NCBI GenBank assembly: GCA_030248215.1
Contig: JASANG010003490.1
Location: 62,001 to 126,000, forward strand
Direction of reading: 5' to 3'
DNA length: 64,000 bases
DNA from: Enoplolaimus lenunculus
Lineage: Eukaryota > Nematoda > Enoplea > Enoplida > Thoracostomopsidae
Below are positions 45,474 to 58,859 of this stretch, in pieces (within the stretch, counting starts at the first letter, position 1; the number at the start of each line of letters is the position of its first letter). A program made the translations under genes and the position numbers. The notes under the pieces are model-generated. The model did not search any database. It was not told the origin of the DNA and saw nothing but the letters and a program-made list of their open reading frames with translations.

Positions 45474-46037
45474 TCTACTGGCCAGATATACAGTTGTACG
45501 CATAAGTTTTGGCTTTGAAATTTGTTGGATTGCTACGAATTCCAATGAATTCCGATGCATGAATATTTAAACTGAATTTGCTCAACAAGAACTTTTCTGA
45601 AGCGTAAATTCACCAATAAAATTAGACACGATGCCTCGATCAAAAATTCACTAAACGGTTAATTTCAGTGTAAAACAAATTTGCCATTTTTAAAATTTTA
45701 TAAATAAGTCGGCATACAAGACTATAGTTTGAACTTGAGTGTTTACGTCGCCAAAATGGTTGTTATTCACTGCACATCGTTATAAACTTCAATCTATTAC
45801 GCTGAACTCTTGAATTTTGAAGTATATACTCAGTCAGTCAACTGATTGAAAAGCTTACAAATTGCTCGTTTCCTGCGTAATGTCAATCAAAATGAATGTT
45901 GAATGAACGCAGAAAGTCAGACAACGTTACGCGCTAATTAAAAATTGTCGGAATACGTAAATCGTAGAGAACGAAACCAAATTTTTGTGCTGAGATTTAG
46001 TTCTAAAAGTTTCTCGCTTGAATTTTCTCGATCCGAC

Positions 46038-46197
46038 CGGACCCGTAGCCAAAGGGGGCTGAGAACCCCCTGGATAAACTTTGCCCCCGCTCATAGAAAA
46101 TTTTTCAATCTTGCTTGCAAGTCATTAAAAACCCTTGAATGTCCCTTCTGAATAATTTCTAGCTCCGCCCTAGTAAGGTGAGCTGGCTACAGGCCTG
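46038..46197. mobile_element. 160-bp hAT-like MITE
   Basis: The flanks GATCCGAC and AATCCGAC (46030-46037, 46198-46205) match at 7 of 8. The ends CGGACCCGTAGCCA and the complement of TGGCTACAGGCCTG are inverted. Same CCGTAGCC head as 45357-45473. Confidence 0.78.
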
Positions 46198-46869
46198 AAT
46201 CCGACGCTACGCTTTTAACTTGAGAATATTGAACCCAGAGGCCGTAAACAGCATGGACTGTAACTATGTTTACTAACTAGAACTAAACTTCGAACAGCAA
46301 ACTGTAACTTATAACTGAACCGAATGGTCAAAGAAATAACTGATTTGGTGCCGTTCCAAATTATTGGCAGCGCGGCAAATCAGTTAAACCATGTTTCGTT
46401 AACCAATGGTTTAATTGCAAAAAATTTAACGCCATTGGACTCGGCTCCGCAAGCTGCATCGGATGGTGTATATTTTGTAAGATTTTATGGCAAAAAAATT
46501 TCTGGGTTCCAAGGGGGGAGTTTGGGACTTTAAAAATCGAATTTTTTAAAAATTCAAATTTGGGCATGGAATAATCAGGAAAAGTCATAAGAAGCTTAAA
46601 CATGCAAAAAAAAGCGAGCTGGGTAGGATAACGAAAAAGACCCAAAATTTATCTCTAGGACACAGCTCCGGTGATTTCCCAGACATAACAAACTCGTAAC
46701 TAAAACGTTTCATTTCTGCAAAAATTTGATCGTCAACAAACGCTAAGCAAAAAGTAACGTTCTTAGTTAGCAATAGTAATAATAGGTCGAATTCAGTGTT
46801 ATAAAAGTTTCCGTAACTGTTACGTCTCAATACTCGTTCTGTCTGCAGTGTTCAACAAACTACTCTGTA

Positions 46870-48650
46870 ACAAGTTGTTAAAGTGCCCCTAACCGGGCCA
46901 TAGAAAAAGATATGTTTTGAAAATATATTTGATGTGTAACGTGTAAAGTTTAGAAACAAGGGACTCGAACAAATTTTCAAAGTTAAATTCATGTACTACC
47001 TTTTTTTCACAAAAATCGGGCTTATTTTCCAGGACAGCATATTTCAGATTGCCAAAAAAGTTTTGGCGGTCACAAGCAAGCTGTGATGTGTCACACAGAA
47101 ACATATTCACAGCTTTGGGCGGCCATAAATCAAACAGTATTATATTTGATGTTTTCCTTCGGTTAAAAAGAAATTTGACAATGTAATCGCTTTATTTCAT
47201 GATAAAAATTTGAAGAACCCTTGAGAAGTCTGCGTACCTGAATTGTACTGGCAAAGTGCAATATTTTCTGAAACTTTATATATTCGTTTATAATTTTGCG
47301 TAATTTAGCATTCGTTTACAGCATGAACCAGGAAGCAACCGTAGGTTAAAATACCGGAGTCAGAGTTGAACCAAAATTTGCCTTAGTCGGAGAGGTCGAT
47401 TTTATGCCGGAGACGAAGGCTGACGTCGCATTATACTGTGCTATGAACAATGGGCCACTCAAAAACAAAGGTTAAGATTTCGATAAAACTAAAGTTGGTT
47501 ATAAAGCTTCATACTGCCATCTATGTTTGTAAATTATCATTTTTGTATAAAATCCACACAGGGTTAGAAATTTGTGCCGTGAATAATGGCACTTATTAGT
47601 GCCAGTAGTAGTAAATAGGTAAACATTTGTTTCATGGTGCTTGAATAAGATGAAAATCACATCTCCACATCGCATGTTCAAAGCGTCTATCCCCATGAGT
47701 CATTTTTTGCGATAATGGGTAATTCAGAAAATTACGAAACTATCAAACAAAGCTGTGAATATGTTTCTGTGTGACACATCACAGCTTGCTTGTGACCGCC
47801 AAAACTTTTTTGGCTATCTGAAATATGCTGTCCTGGAAAATAAGCCCGATTTTTGTGAAAAAAAGGTAGTACATGAATTTAACTTTGAAAATTTGTTCGA
47901 GTCCCTTGTTTCTAAACTTTACACGTTACACATCAAATATATTTTCAAAACATATCTTTTTCTATGGCCCGGTTAGGGGCACTTTAACAACTTGTTTCAC
48001 AACTTTACAAAAGTAACTTTGTTCTGATACGGGTATAGATACAGAAAAGATCGAACAACAAACAAAATTGAATTGATACTAACTTACCAAGATTATTAAG
48101 TCACTGATAACCACTAACTTACCAAGATTATTAAGTCACTCATAACCGATGCACCAACCCCACCAATTATTATTTTAATCCATCCGCATTCATGATAGTT
48201 TGCTCTACCTAGCTATGTATATTCCTGTTTTTAAAACAATTTTCTTTACAGATTTTAAAAAAGTCAACGCACAATATGACGAAAAACCAGATAATGTAGC
48301 ATCAACTGTTGCATAACAATACGCTAAGCCAACACACTAGGCAATGCTGAAAAAATAATTGTTGGCTCTATGCACCGGGGCTGCGTAGTTTTATAGTTTA
48401 CTTCGACGCCGTTTATCTGAGTCAAAATACGAAGAAAATTTGCACAAAAATTAGAGCAAATTTTCGCCTAGTTTGCTACTACAGAATTTGAATGGAACCT
48501 GTCATTGTATGTAGTAAGCTTATAGTATGATGTTGCTACATGCGATAAATTATACATATCTAAACTAGCTGCATGAAAATATGAACGATTTTTAGAATCA
48601 AAAATTTTGGGTAAAACATATTATAAGAGACACTACCGTGTCCTTATGAT
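46870..48650. repeat. 1.78-kb duplicated segment, copy 2
   Basis: Direct-orientation partner of 43435-45213, with the same right end at GTGTCCTTATGAT and the same internal 35-bp tandem pair (48077-48146). Confidence 0.9.
46871..47994. mobile_element. long-TIR DNA element, copy 2
   Basis: As 43436-44557: inverted arms of about 245 bp with CAAGTTGTTAAAGTGCCCC ends and no transposase. Confidence 0.85.
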
Positions 48651-51600
48651 AGCAAAAAACGCCATAAAATATTGATTTAATAGCAAATAAATAATGCGTC
48701 AAGTGCGTCATTATTAAGACAACACAACGCTGTTGCGTTTAGCGAATAAATATTTAAATATTTAAACCAAAGTGAGCGAACTAACCGTTCTGAAAGGCTA
48801 ACATTCTTAGACTTTATAATTAGTTTATTAAGATTTTTTTAATGATATACTTAAGTGATAGAATTTGGCATACATAAGGTGCAAATTACAGTATAAACAG
48901 AAGAACAGAATAGATTATATAAAATATATGGCAGAATTTATGCCAACCTGTGGCTAAACAAAACAACAATGGTGGATCGACGATTTTTTGGAGACGGAAG
49001 TTACTTTATGTTTTCCGAAATTTCATTGTTTCGAAACATGTTATTTTTGCAAATTTTACGATATTTTAAAATTAACCATTTGCGCCGAAGGAACACACAT
49101 TTTGAACTCCGGGCTGAAACTTCGGTATATTTTTCAAGTTTTTGACTAGAAAACACATTACGACCTTCAGATGACTTGTTTATGTCGCAAAATTTCCAAC
49201 ACTATAGGGCGGTATGGGGGCCGTAAACAACTAAGAATTGCATACTTGCTTGCCAAGTTTGATCTGTTCTATCTGCAATAGCAATTTTGAAATAAACAAA
49301 AATTTTGTTGAAGCTTTAGTCTTTTGCAAGCACTGAAGTTTAGCAGGCATTAAAACTACATCGCTACGGTGACCGCAACGAAAATTTGACAACCAACTGT
49401 TTCTTGCCTGCTGTGACCTTCAAGGTTGCACAATTCACCAAGATTTTTCAGTTTGTTAAATTTAATATTTTGCATCGCAATTTGGCAAGTTGTTATTGCT
49501 GAAAGTTCCGTCGCTCAGCATGATTGCGTAACGTAACTGTTAAGTATTGTGTCTCTTGAAATTGACAGCAACATGGTAAACATTTTATGTGACTACGCTT
49601 TCGACAAATAACAATGATCGGTCATGTCTAGCCGGTTAAATCGAAGCAGAGAAAAAACTTTATTGCGCATAATGATCAATTACCTATTGAAGAATTATTG
49701 ATAACACTTTTAATAAAATTCAGTCGAAATCTTTGTTTTTTGTGAAAGCCCTTATAGAAAAGTATATAAATTTTAAGACTAAAAATTTAAGTTACCAAGC
49801 TAATAAATAAGAGAATGACAATTATTTAAAAATTTCAATATAATCAATGTTTTAATAGTAACTTTGAAAAATCAATAATGCAGCTAAAGCCTTGCAAATA
49901 GGGTGAGTACGGGGTAAATTCTTGTTGGTTTGGCGCATCCTAGCAACCGAATTACCATAGTTTAGCGCCGTGTAGTTTTTCTCTCCGAGGTGTTTTACAC
50001 TTGTGTTGACCAAAATTTAGACACGAACTCGCTTTGGTGTTTCATTAATCGTCCAACTCAATGAAATCTTTAAGTAGATTGTATAACCTAATCCCTACCC
50101 AGCGGTGTTGTATATATATCTGGCACTTTGAGGGCCCATTGCGTGTAAAACTTGATACGAATAGCTGCGTATCGAATTGAAAATTTACCATACCCTTTTA
50201 AACTATTGCCTAAAAATGTAACTCTTATACACTCCCCCACAAGGTTAAGCTTTAACCTAAGCCTAAGTATATTTCAAAAGCTGCAACGTATGCCAAATTC
50301 AAACAGTTTTGCAAACTGCGAGTAAAATATACAACACCTAAAAGTGTTTCGCAATCTAAAGAATAAATTTTAAGAAAGGTTTACGATTATCAAGCAAACG
50401 AAATTGAGTAAAGAATGCGTTCAAATTGTTATGCTTTCCAATATGAAGCTAAGAGAGCAGCTGGTGGTACGAGGCACCAAAGCAACTTATCATATTGTAA
50501 TTTGATCCAGATTAATAGAGGCGCAAAGTTTTTGAAAAGTTAAGAAACTTTATTATCCCGTGGTAATTGGTGTCAATATGTATAAATGAACTGGTGTTAA
50601 ACCTGCAGCGAAAACTACGTGCGGTATTGACGCAAACTCAATAAAACGAACATCAGGCGTTTAAGTATTTGGTCATTAAGAAGCTGTTGCAATAAAATTT
50701 GGTTTAAACATAATGAAATTTTCGTTATGGTTGTAAAGCCATAATTTGAAGCAATGATTACTAAAAATTCTGATAAAGAGAAATACTTGCCTGATCAATT
50801 TTAACCGTCAAGAGCAATATTGCTTCGACCGCAAAATATATGAACCTCAAATGGAATGCTTCAAGAATGAAATATGACCATTTTCAGTGTTCGAACCGAA
50901 ATTTGGTTCAGTCGTGAATAAAACAGCGTTACATCTCGCAGTGTTTAGTAAAGTAAAAATTGAAAGTAAAGAATATCGTTTGGAACGAATTGAAAAAGAC
51001 GCAAACGCTTCGTCATGTCACACCAAAATTTTGCCAAATGATTAAAAAATAGGTCAATCCAATTTCTGATTCAGTCAAATATAGCACATTAAAATGCAGT
51101 ATACAGAGCAGTATAACAGAGATAATATATTCCAACAAAATAGTAGAACAATGAATCTATGGTCTCTAAAGTTAACAACCGCTTACTCGGAATAATTTTT
51201 TCGCTTGCTAAGCTCGCTGGTATTCTTCCTTTGGAGTTACACGTTCTACAAGCAAACTCTTGGCTACGCTCCTGCATTGCCGCAGGTTGCACTGCTAAAA
51301 AGTGTTTGAAAACGTCATATTTTAAGTCGTTCGCTACCCGGTGCTCAAGCCAACATAATTTGGCAACATCATTGCTCTCATGATTTTAAAAGAATGATTT
51401 ACTATATAAATAAAATAATCTTTTAGATACTATTTTCGGTAAATTGAATTAGGAAACGCGCACAGTTCTGAGTAGGTACTGTTGTGGCGCTGGCAAAAGC
51501 TCGAAACTTTCAATCTACGCTAATGAAACTCAGCATAACAGGCAAAGAATATATCTACATAATTTGAACCTTTAGGCAATAGGTTGAACAGATGTAATTT

Positions 51601-54600
51601 AAATGTGTATTAAAACAGGTTTATGTGTCATATTTATTACAAGAACGTGGCAAAGAGAGATCAAGGGCCAACCTCCTTTTTAATTTATTTTCAATTAGGC
51701 ATTTTTTCAGTTGATAACACAAAACCCTTGCCCTCGAAATTTTTATAAGACGTGAATAATCATTCTAAAGTGTTAAGTATGCGCATGGGAGTTCAAAATA
51801 GCAAATCTTAAGATTTCTTCAAAAATTAAATGTAAGCCAAGAAGGCATAAATTTTAAACATAATCCTGAACCTTTCGTAAGACTGACCATTGATCTGAGC
51901 GCACTATAGAGCAGTTCACTTGTAAACGGTGAGTTTGTACCTATTTGACAAACTCCAATCATACAGATGTAAGTTTAGTTTTACAGCAAAAATGGTGGCA
52001 AATTTCACAGAAAATGGTTTAAATAGCCAACGCATTATAATTGAATGCATTTGCGCCGTCTTGACAACACAAGACAACATCTAAAAATTATGAAATTTAA
52101 TTCAAATTGACAAATATGTGTCGGAGTACATCAAACGAAAATTTTTCGTATTAAATTTTACAAAATTTTTAACAAAACACGATACAGCTGAGGTTGGACG
52201 GTACTAAGGTTTGTAATATTTCATTCAAACGTCTGTATATATCAGTTTTGGAATTTTTCATATTTTGGATTAACTTAAGCTTTAATTTAGGCTTGGGCTT
52301 TAGATTACGCTTAAACTTGAAATGCAAAATGTAAAGATCCTAAAATATTTTTAAATCAAACAAGTTTGCGTAACATACAAATGCGAAGCTGTTGTTGAAA
52401 ACGTACTGTCTCCAATATTAATAATAACAATAACATCATTTTAGACCTTAGTTAATATTTAACAATGAAACACCCAGAAATCTGTTATACCTGCAAGTTT
52501 CGGTCTTTTGATCATGTCTTTTAACTGTTAGTGTTTAGTCCTAGCCGACTACTTATAAAACACCAGAAGCAGAAAGAAAACCTAACAGTAAAAACTTTAG
52601 CTCATTGCTTGTGGTTAGCTAAATTTCAGCTTGCAAAAATTTTAGTCAAGTTCTCAGCAAAAATAGTAATGTCTATTTTTTTAGTTTCGATAGCCATAAG
52701 CGATAGAAAACAAAAAATTACACCTCAAATACAGCATTAAAAGGCGTCGCTTTATGTTTGACGCGATGAAGTAATATTAATCACTGACGAACAGATGTAA
52801 GCTCCGATGCAATATAAATTTGCCAAACGCGCGCATAATATTAATACAAGCACAGTTATTAATCGGTTTAATGTGGATATATTGAAATTTTGGACCCAAG
52901 GGATTAAAGGATAGAATTTGGGGCGTTACATGAGGCGTGGATACGTTTGATGAATTGCAATTGCATGTAAATAAACGTATTAAACTGAAGAACTTTAGTC
53001 AAAACTGGTTTAACAAATGATTATGTAATTTACCCTTTATTTTCAAATATGTGTAGCACAGTTCGCTTTCAAGAGTTTTTAGCCTTTTGGCCAACGTTAC
53101 TTTGAGGGGCGTATCAGTAGAATAAGTTCTAGTATTTTGGTTTGTATCAGTTCCTACTGTTTCTACTTTCTTGTACAGCCAAGATTCTATGATAACTAAA
53201 CTTGCACACTCGTTTATCAATCGAAACTCTCTTTAACAACTCTCAGGCATATTAAGAAATAAGCATTCCGAATAAGACTAGAAAAGACTAGTTAGAACAA
53301 TAATTGTATGGTGAACATTTGGAACAGTAGAGACTGTGCTAATTTTAAAAATGGAACCAAACGTAACAAACAATAGGCGCCGCGCCCTTATTCAACATTT
53401 TGGCGACGAGACTACAAAAGTGTAACCGTTTTACCAGCTAACAGACATTCGCCATTACAATTATACATGCGAAAGGATGTAATTGTAATTTGAGTACAAA
53501 GATGTTATAAAATACGAGTGGTATATATTTGATTCAAATGAGAACAAGAACTCAATTGGTTGGAAAACAGCGATTTGGTCAATATCATATTACACGAAAT
53601 CCGTTTATGACACTAAAAGCTGGCTAGACGATTGTAATCGTACGCCGTTGGGCGCATATATACGACACCTTGTCTTGAGGGCATGGGCGCCGGGGAGTGG
53701 ATGCTAGGAAGTAGGGCACTAACAGCATGATACTAGAAGATATAGTGTCGCCAATCTGGGGGCATTTAGGCTTGATCGATGCTTGCTCAAGTTCGTTTCA
53801 TTGTATTTGGCATTTTGCCGAAATTTTCACGGTTACCAGTGCCCTAAACTTCTTGGATTGTACAATTTTAAACTTTTTTGGCGCACTGTTTCATAAAGGG
53901 TGCCCTTACACAAAAGTGGTGGAATAAATTTGCGCTGAAATTTTTGATTCTGTGCCAATATACATGTGTTATAGCTACCAAGTTACAAAATGGACAGAAC
54001 CTGTCTCAGTTACCCATGCACTGTTAAAGCTTGAAATCAATATGACTTCATATGTTTGAATATATTACATTTTCTTTCCAGAAAAAGTTTGATCGTTCAA
54101 ACCGATGAATTAGATGTTATTCAACTTTGTAAAACAGGTAATACACGTACCATTTAGTGTTTCGAAAACAGCGGGCCAGAGCAAACGTATACAAACCCAA
54201 AATCCCCAATAAATTTTTTTTCACAACTTCGTGGTCTGCGCGAAACATTTTAATTTGGCAAGATGAGAACCCCCATTTGTCGGTGCCCAAAATTAAGAGG
54301 CTTGGAGGGCGGCGCTTCCGCCGGTACCGACGCTCAAACTTTCCGATGAAATTCTTACAAACAATATAGAAACTGATTACAAGAGTTTAGCAAAAAGATC
54401 CTCAAACACACTTCCATTGTAAACTTTTTTAATATCTTAAAAAAACTAATATATAAGGAACATCCAGTGTGGTCTTTACGTTTGCGTTCGCTTGAATGAA
54501 CATTCGACATTACCGTAGCGTCAAATGTGACTGTTTTGAAATATAAATGATGCGTACCAGTGCGACAAAATGTGTTTATAAATGAAATGATGGGTAGATA

Positions 54601-55453
54601 AATTTCATTTAAATTTCACTGATACAAGTGTAGATGTTCGAATATAACCCTTTAGTTGAATATTGAGATTATAACTCAAGGCTAGTAAAATAGCTGATAT
54701 ATAGAAGTCTGTGGATCGTGTACAGTGGGTAATGCGTTAGATCATCTTGGTATTTTGTATACTCCGTCCATTGAAGTTCAAAGTGCCGAAAATTCAACAA
54801 AAATGTTGCTTGAAGTAAAGGTACGCTCACATACACCGCTCTGCATAGCGTCACAGACCCCATGTTGAGGTGGGGCGGCTTACACTGGGTCCTGTGTGGA
54901 AACATAAAGTTAGTTTTATATAATCCTGCTTAATCGAGAAGTAAAGTATGTGAACAGCTGCAATACACAAACATGCTTGTTATATCAGTGTTTCAATTGT
55001 GATTGTTTCATCGCTTAGGGCCTAGAAAAAATTGAAAATAAATTTTCGGCATTTGGACCGAAAATGCAGTGGTATCGTGGTTACACTCACCGGTTAGGTC
55101 CATCATAAAAATATTCATATATGGTTACCGTTATTGCTCCAGCTACTTCTAGCGGCGCTTGTGTTTGAACAAAAAGCTAAGTGGGTACAAATTGACTATC
55201 AGAAAAATTTTTTATGTCACCTATGTGGTCCCACTACTATCGGTTTGGGAGGTCGCACTTGCTAAGACCGGCCGTGAATAATCATGGGTGCGCTGTGAAG
55301 CTTATTTATTCGAGAATTTTCACGGCTCCCACGGCGTACTAACACAATGCTATGGCTGTTTCACGTTGAGTCTAAAAGTTATAGCATTCTAAAATTCTAA
55401 ACCTAGGATTATGCTCAGAAGTATCCTCTGGCTTAAAACTTAAGAATAGGCTC
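48651..55453. other. long gene-poor stretch
   Basis: Almost wholly AT-rich sequence with open frames below 85 codons. Small degenerate TTAGGC patches lie at 50247-50272 (minus orientation) and 52262-52318. A G+C-richer palindromic patch GGCGGCGCTTCCGCCGGTAC lies near 54309. No gene, RNA gene or bounded element recognised. Confidence 0.4.
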
Positions 55454-55506
55454 AGGACACTCTTGAGGCGACAAGTTGTTGTCGTGCGACGAATTGTCGT
55501 AGATTC
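55454..55506. mobile_element. end of a GACAAGTTGTCG-family MITE
   Basis: AGGACACTCTTGAGGCGACA, GTTGTCGTGCGACGAATTGT and CGTAGATTCG match 18155-18203. A probable core with CCTAGGATTATGCTC and GGCTTAAAACTTAAG lies just to the left (55400-55450), again weakly TTAGGC-like; the left end is not visible. Confidence 0.5.
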
Positions 55507-56285
55507 GTTTCATATTAAAAAAAGACCAAAACGGTGCAAATTACTTGGATTTGCAGAATTGCAGAAAGAATAAAGAAACAAGAAAACATTTTGAATTTTA
55601 CATCCATATTCAATAAACAAACTTATCAGAATGGAGAAATCCTTAAAACCATCCATCAATTGTTGAAAAGCAGAATTTACACTTTGCTTGTTTTGAACTG
55701 AAATTCTGTTCTTCAGATTGAAACAGTCATTGAAACGTAAAGAAAGTGAATTGACAAGTTTTAAAATCGTACATTTAGAATCAATTCAAACTCAACTCGC
55801 AGCGGAAACTTCAAACGGTAATCGCGCTACGCCCTTGAACTTTTGTTTCGTTCTGAATTTCTTGTTGACTGTTGTCAAGTACTTTATAACGCTCTCAAAC
55901 ATCCCATATCCGCTCTCTGCGGTTACACCTTATTTTAGTTGCCAACATCTCACAAAGCCATAAGTTGTCGTAAAAATACAGATGATAACTCCGCATTTTA
56001 TTGGCATTTTCAATCCAAGAACCTCGTGTTCAAAACTTAGACTAAAAAATATCTCAAACGAAACTGAAAATATTGATGCTAGAAAGTTTAAATATAATCA
56101 GACCAGTTTAATTTTATAGCCCTGAATATGTGTTTTTTCGGTTACATAGGTAGACTTTTAGATATGACGCAAAATGCCTATTAATGACTCAAACAATATT
56201 TAGCAGCAACTGGCAAATTATATATAATATGCACAAAGTGTCACCGTGACAAAATCTAAAATATTTCCAAATTTCATCAATTAAA
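55507..56285. other. gene-poor stretch
   Basis: One 81-codon frame (55718-55963) with no domain and no splice support. Nothing else. Confidence 0.4.
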
Positions 56286-56466
56286 TGGTCCGTGTTACTT
56301 TTAAGGCCGTCCTTCTGGTGGGTTTGATAAAGAGTAGGCTTACATTCAAGACTACATTTTTGAGTAGGCTTACGCTTAGGAATACGCTTTTGCAACGCTT
56401 AGGCTTAAGCTCAGGCTTAGCAATACGCTTAATCTACTGTTACGGTCCTAAAAGTAACATTGACCA
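56286..56466. mobile_element. MITE with TTAGGC core (family T, copy 2)
   Basis: The ends TGGTCCGTGTTACTTTTAAG and the complement of CTAAAAGTAACATTGACCA are inverted over about 25 bp. The core (56335-56432) has GAGTAGGCTTACGCTTAGG, the spacer TTTTGCAACGC and CTTAGGCTTAAGCTCAGGC, in the same order as the copy at 1283-1498. It lies 425 bp upstream of the glycosyltransferase start. Confidence 0.8.
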
Positions 56467-56891
56467 AGTAAAATATTACCAATTCACGCCATATTCAATT
56501 TCACCACATTTTTTCAATGCACACTATTTGTAACGATGTATTGTTAGCCGAAAATGCGCAAGAAATGCAATTGCTAACTTTTACAGTTCAGAGAAAGTAT
56601 TTTGCTATTTTTTTGCTATTATCAGCGAATTAACACAGATATAACGCTACAAATATATACTGCAAGAGCGGTTAACATCTAGTTTTTATATAGCATTTTT
56701 GTCTTTTAATTTGCAAACTTTTACACATTTTTTGGGACATTCTGTATAGCAAAACACGAATAATTTCATCATCAAAATTGATGGAACCTCCGGCCAAAAT
56801 GCTACTGGAGCCAGAGGTCGATATTCTGCCATAGGCTGAGGCAGACGTTCTGTTATACCCTGATATTTACGCAGGTTATTCAGTAACAATA
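56467..56891. other. upstream region of the glycosyltransferase gene
   Basis: 56790-56865 (CAAAATGCTACTGGAGCCAG, AGGTCGATATTCTGCC, CTGTTATACC) is related at about 65% to 43935-44010 inside the 1.78-kb duplicate, so a repeat piece sits within 100 bp of the start codon. A promoter could not be assigned. Confidence 0.4.
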
Positions 56892-58859
56892 ATGCGGTCC
56901 AGCATAGTATTTGCAATAATTGTCCAACTACTAACAAGTACAACTCAAATATACGGTGCGAATATTTTATTTCTACCGATGCATATATCGGCAAGTCATA
57001 AAAAATCGTTTATACCGTTGGCAGAAGTGTTAGCTGGACGAGGTCACAACATAACGATGTGGAACACATTTTTGAAGCCGCAACCAATCAAATCAAAACG
57101 AATAACTGATATAGATGTTGTAGTCCGTAGCAGTGATCCAACCTATAACGACCAATTTTTGTACGAAAATAGCACAGAATTGATGGATGCATGGAATTTT
57201 ATCAATATGAGCCCGTGGATGGATGTAAGTTTCTACGACAAAATCGGAAACAATTTTGCGCGCTAGGCGTTTACTTAAATTAGGACGCCTTTGCATCCTG
57301 AGCTTTGCATGACTTATGCGATAGATGCCTGTTTAAAAATATATTTCTATTGATACCATTGACCGCAATTTGCCGCTTTGAGTAAGTAGAGATAAAGTTA
57401 TTCGTCGCATTCGCAGCATCGTTACGGCGTGCAAGTAAGGGTCTTGAAGCAGCTGGTAAGAAATGAAATCTTGGTTGAGCTGGAAAAAATTTTATAGATC
57501 GAAATTTGGAGACCAAGCGCCGGCATATGTACTCTTACGGTAGAACAGCACACCGAAGAGTTGGAAAAACTGGCACAGTCGAGTATTGTGAAATGGGATC
57601 TTATCATACAAGACACAATCATGTCTCCATGCGGTATGCTAGTAACACATCTTGCTAAAAGTGTTCCGTACATTATCATATCATCAACCTATCAAATGCC
57701 ATGCACCAAACGCCATAGAGGCATGGCTGATCCAATCAGCGACTCGCTTAATGTCCATTGGTCGCATAACATTCAGTCGTTTTACGATAGATATTTACAC
57801 GCTTTTAATTGGTACTTTTTTGATCAATTGAGTACGATATACGTTCAACGATTGGTTAATACAATACTAAATCGATATAGAACAGCGTCCATGGCTACAA
57901 GTTATCCAATCAAACAAAAGCAATCACCTGCGCTGAATTTTAATGGGTTCAATTATGCCACGAATGATAACGACGCGGTGTTTTCTATGTATTCGTTTCC
58001 TCGAATATTAGATACTGCACGACCGACTGGTTTCGACGAAATTAGAGCTGAAGATATGCTTTGCAAAGAACACCTTGATGAAAACTCGACAAAAATTATT
58101 CACCTGCCGGAACCGTATGATAGCTTTGTTAACGACGCGACATCATCAGGGACTGTAATTTCAGCATTTGGCCATCTTGTGAACTGGCATTCCATTCCAC
58201 ATAACATCATCGAAGAATTTTATTCAGCGTTCGCGCAATTACAAGAATTTCGCATAATTTGGCAATACAATGGACCACCTCTGCAAACCATATTAAGTAA
58301 ACACTTGCTGAAAAATGCAAGAACTTCGAAAAATATCCTAATAGCTGACTGGATCCCACAACCAAAACTGATGCGCCACCCAAACACACGCGTATTTCTA
58401 TCACATATGGGACTGAAAAGCATTCACGATAGCGTCTGTGCTGAAGTTCCGTTTGTTGCGTTGCCAATTTATGCCGAACAGCCGTTGAATTCGCGGATTT
58501 TAGTTGATCGCTGGCGATGTGGTGTGGCCTTATCAAAGATGACCTTAACTTCAAAGCAAATAGTCACCGCTATCCGGACAGTTCATGGAAACGAAACTTT
58601 TCGACACAATGTACGTCGAGTAAAGCGTTTAATGAATGATGTCATTCAACATCCTATGGAAACGGCTGCATTCTGGACGGAATTTGCGCTCAGGCATCAC
58701 TCGCAACGTGATAAATTTGCACTTAAAGCCAGACATCTTAGCTATGTAACCTATTTTTGTTTAGATATAATTGCGTTTGGGCTGGTAGTATTTACAATTC
58801 TAGGCTATATTCTACTGAAGCTAGTCTCGGTTGTTACTATTATTTTAAGGTCGAAATGA
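56892..58859 (+). CDS. UDP-glucuronosyl/glucosyltransferase (UGT), two exons
   Basis: Transfers sugar from a UDP-sugar to small lipophilic acceptors, usually in the ER; acceptor unknown. Exons are 56892-57224 and 57498-58859, joined in phase 0 (GTAAGT donor, TTTATAG acceptor, 273-bp intron), giving 564 aa. Signal peptide at 1-22, then the UGT N-terminal pattern (ILFLPMHISASHKKS, LAEVLAGRGHNIT). DLIIQDTIMSPCG around 145-157 is the usual Asp/Cys region. The donor-binding signature runs from WIPQPKLM (396) to EQPLN (438-442), and a C-terminal anchor is at about 533-561. The signature is odd: the conserved H-G-G is HMG (414-416), the later acidic residue is Asp in HDSV, and the usual DQ is EQ (438-439). 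Donor use may therefore be altered. Family and gene structure are firm; activity is uncertain. Confidence 0.93.

Larger units (their letters stand above)
45214..46869. other. single-copy spacer between the two 1.78-kb copies
   Basis: Not repeated after the second copy, so the arrangement is not a simple 3.4-kb tandem duplication. It holds the two small hAT-like MITEs at 45357 and 46038. No gene. Confidence 0.6.

Noticed and set aside
55718-55963. 81-codon plus-strand frame as a gene
   Set aside because: No ATG context, signal, domain or neighbouring exon.
58207-58554. 115-codon minus-strand frame
   Set aside because: Antisense shadow of the UGT second exon.
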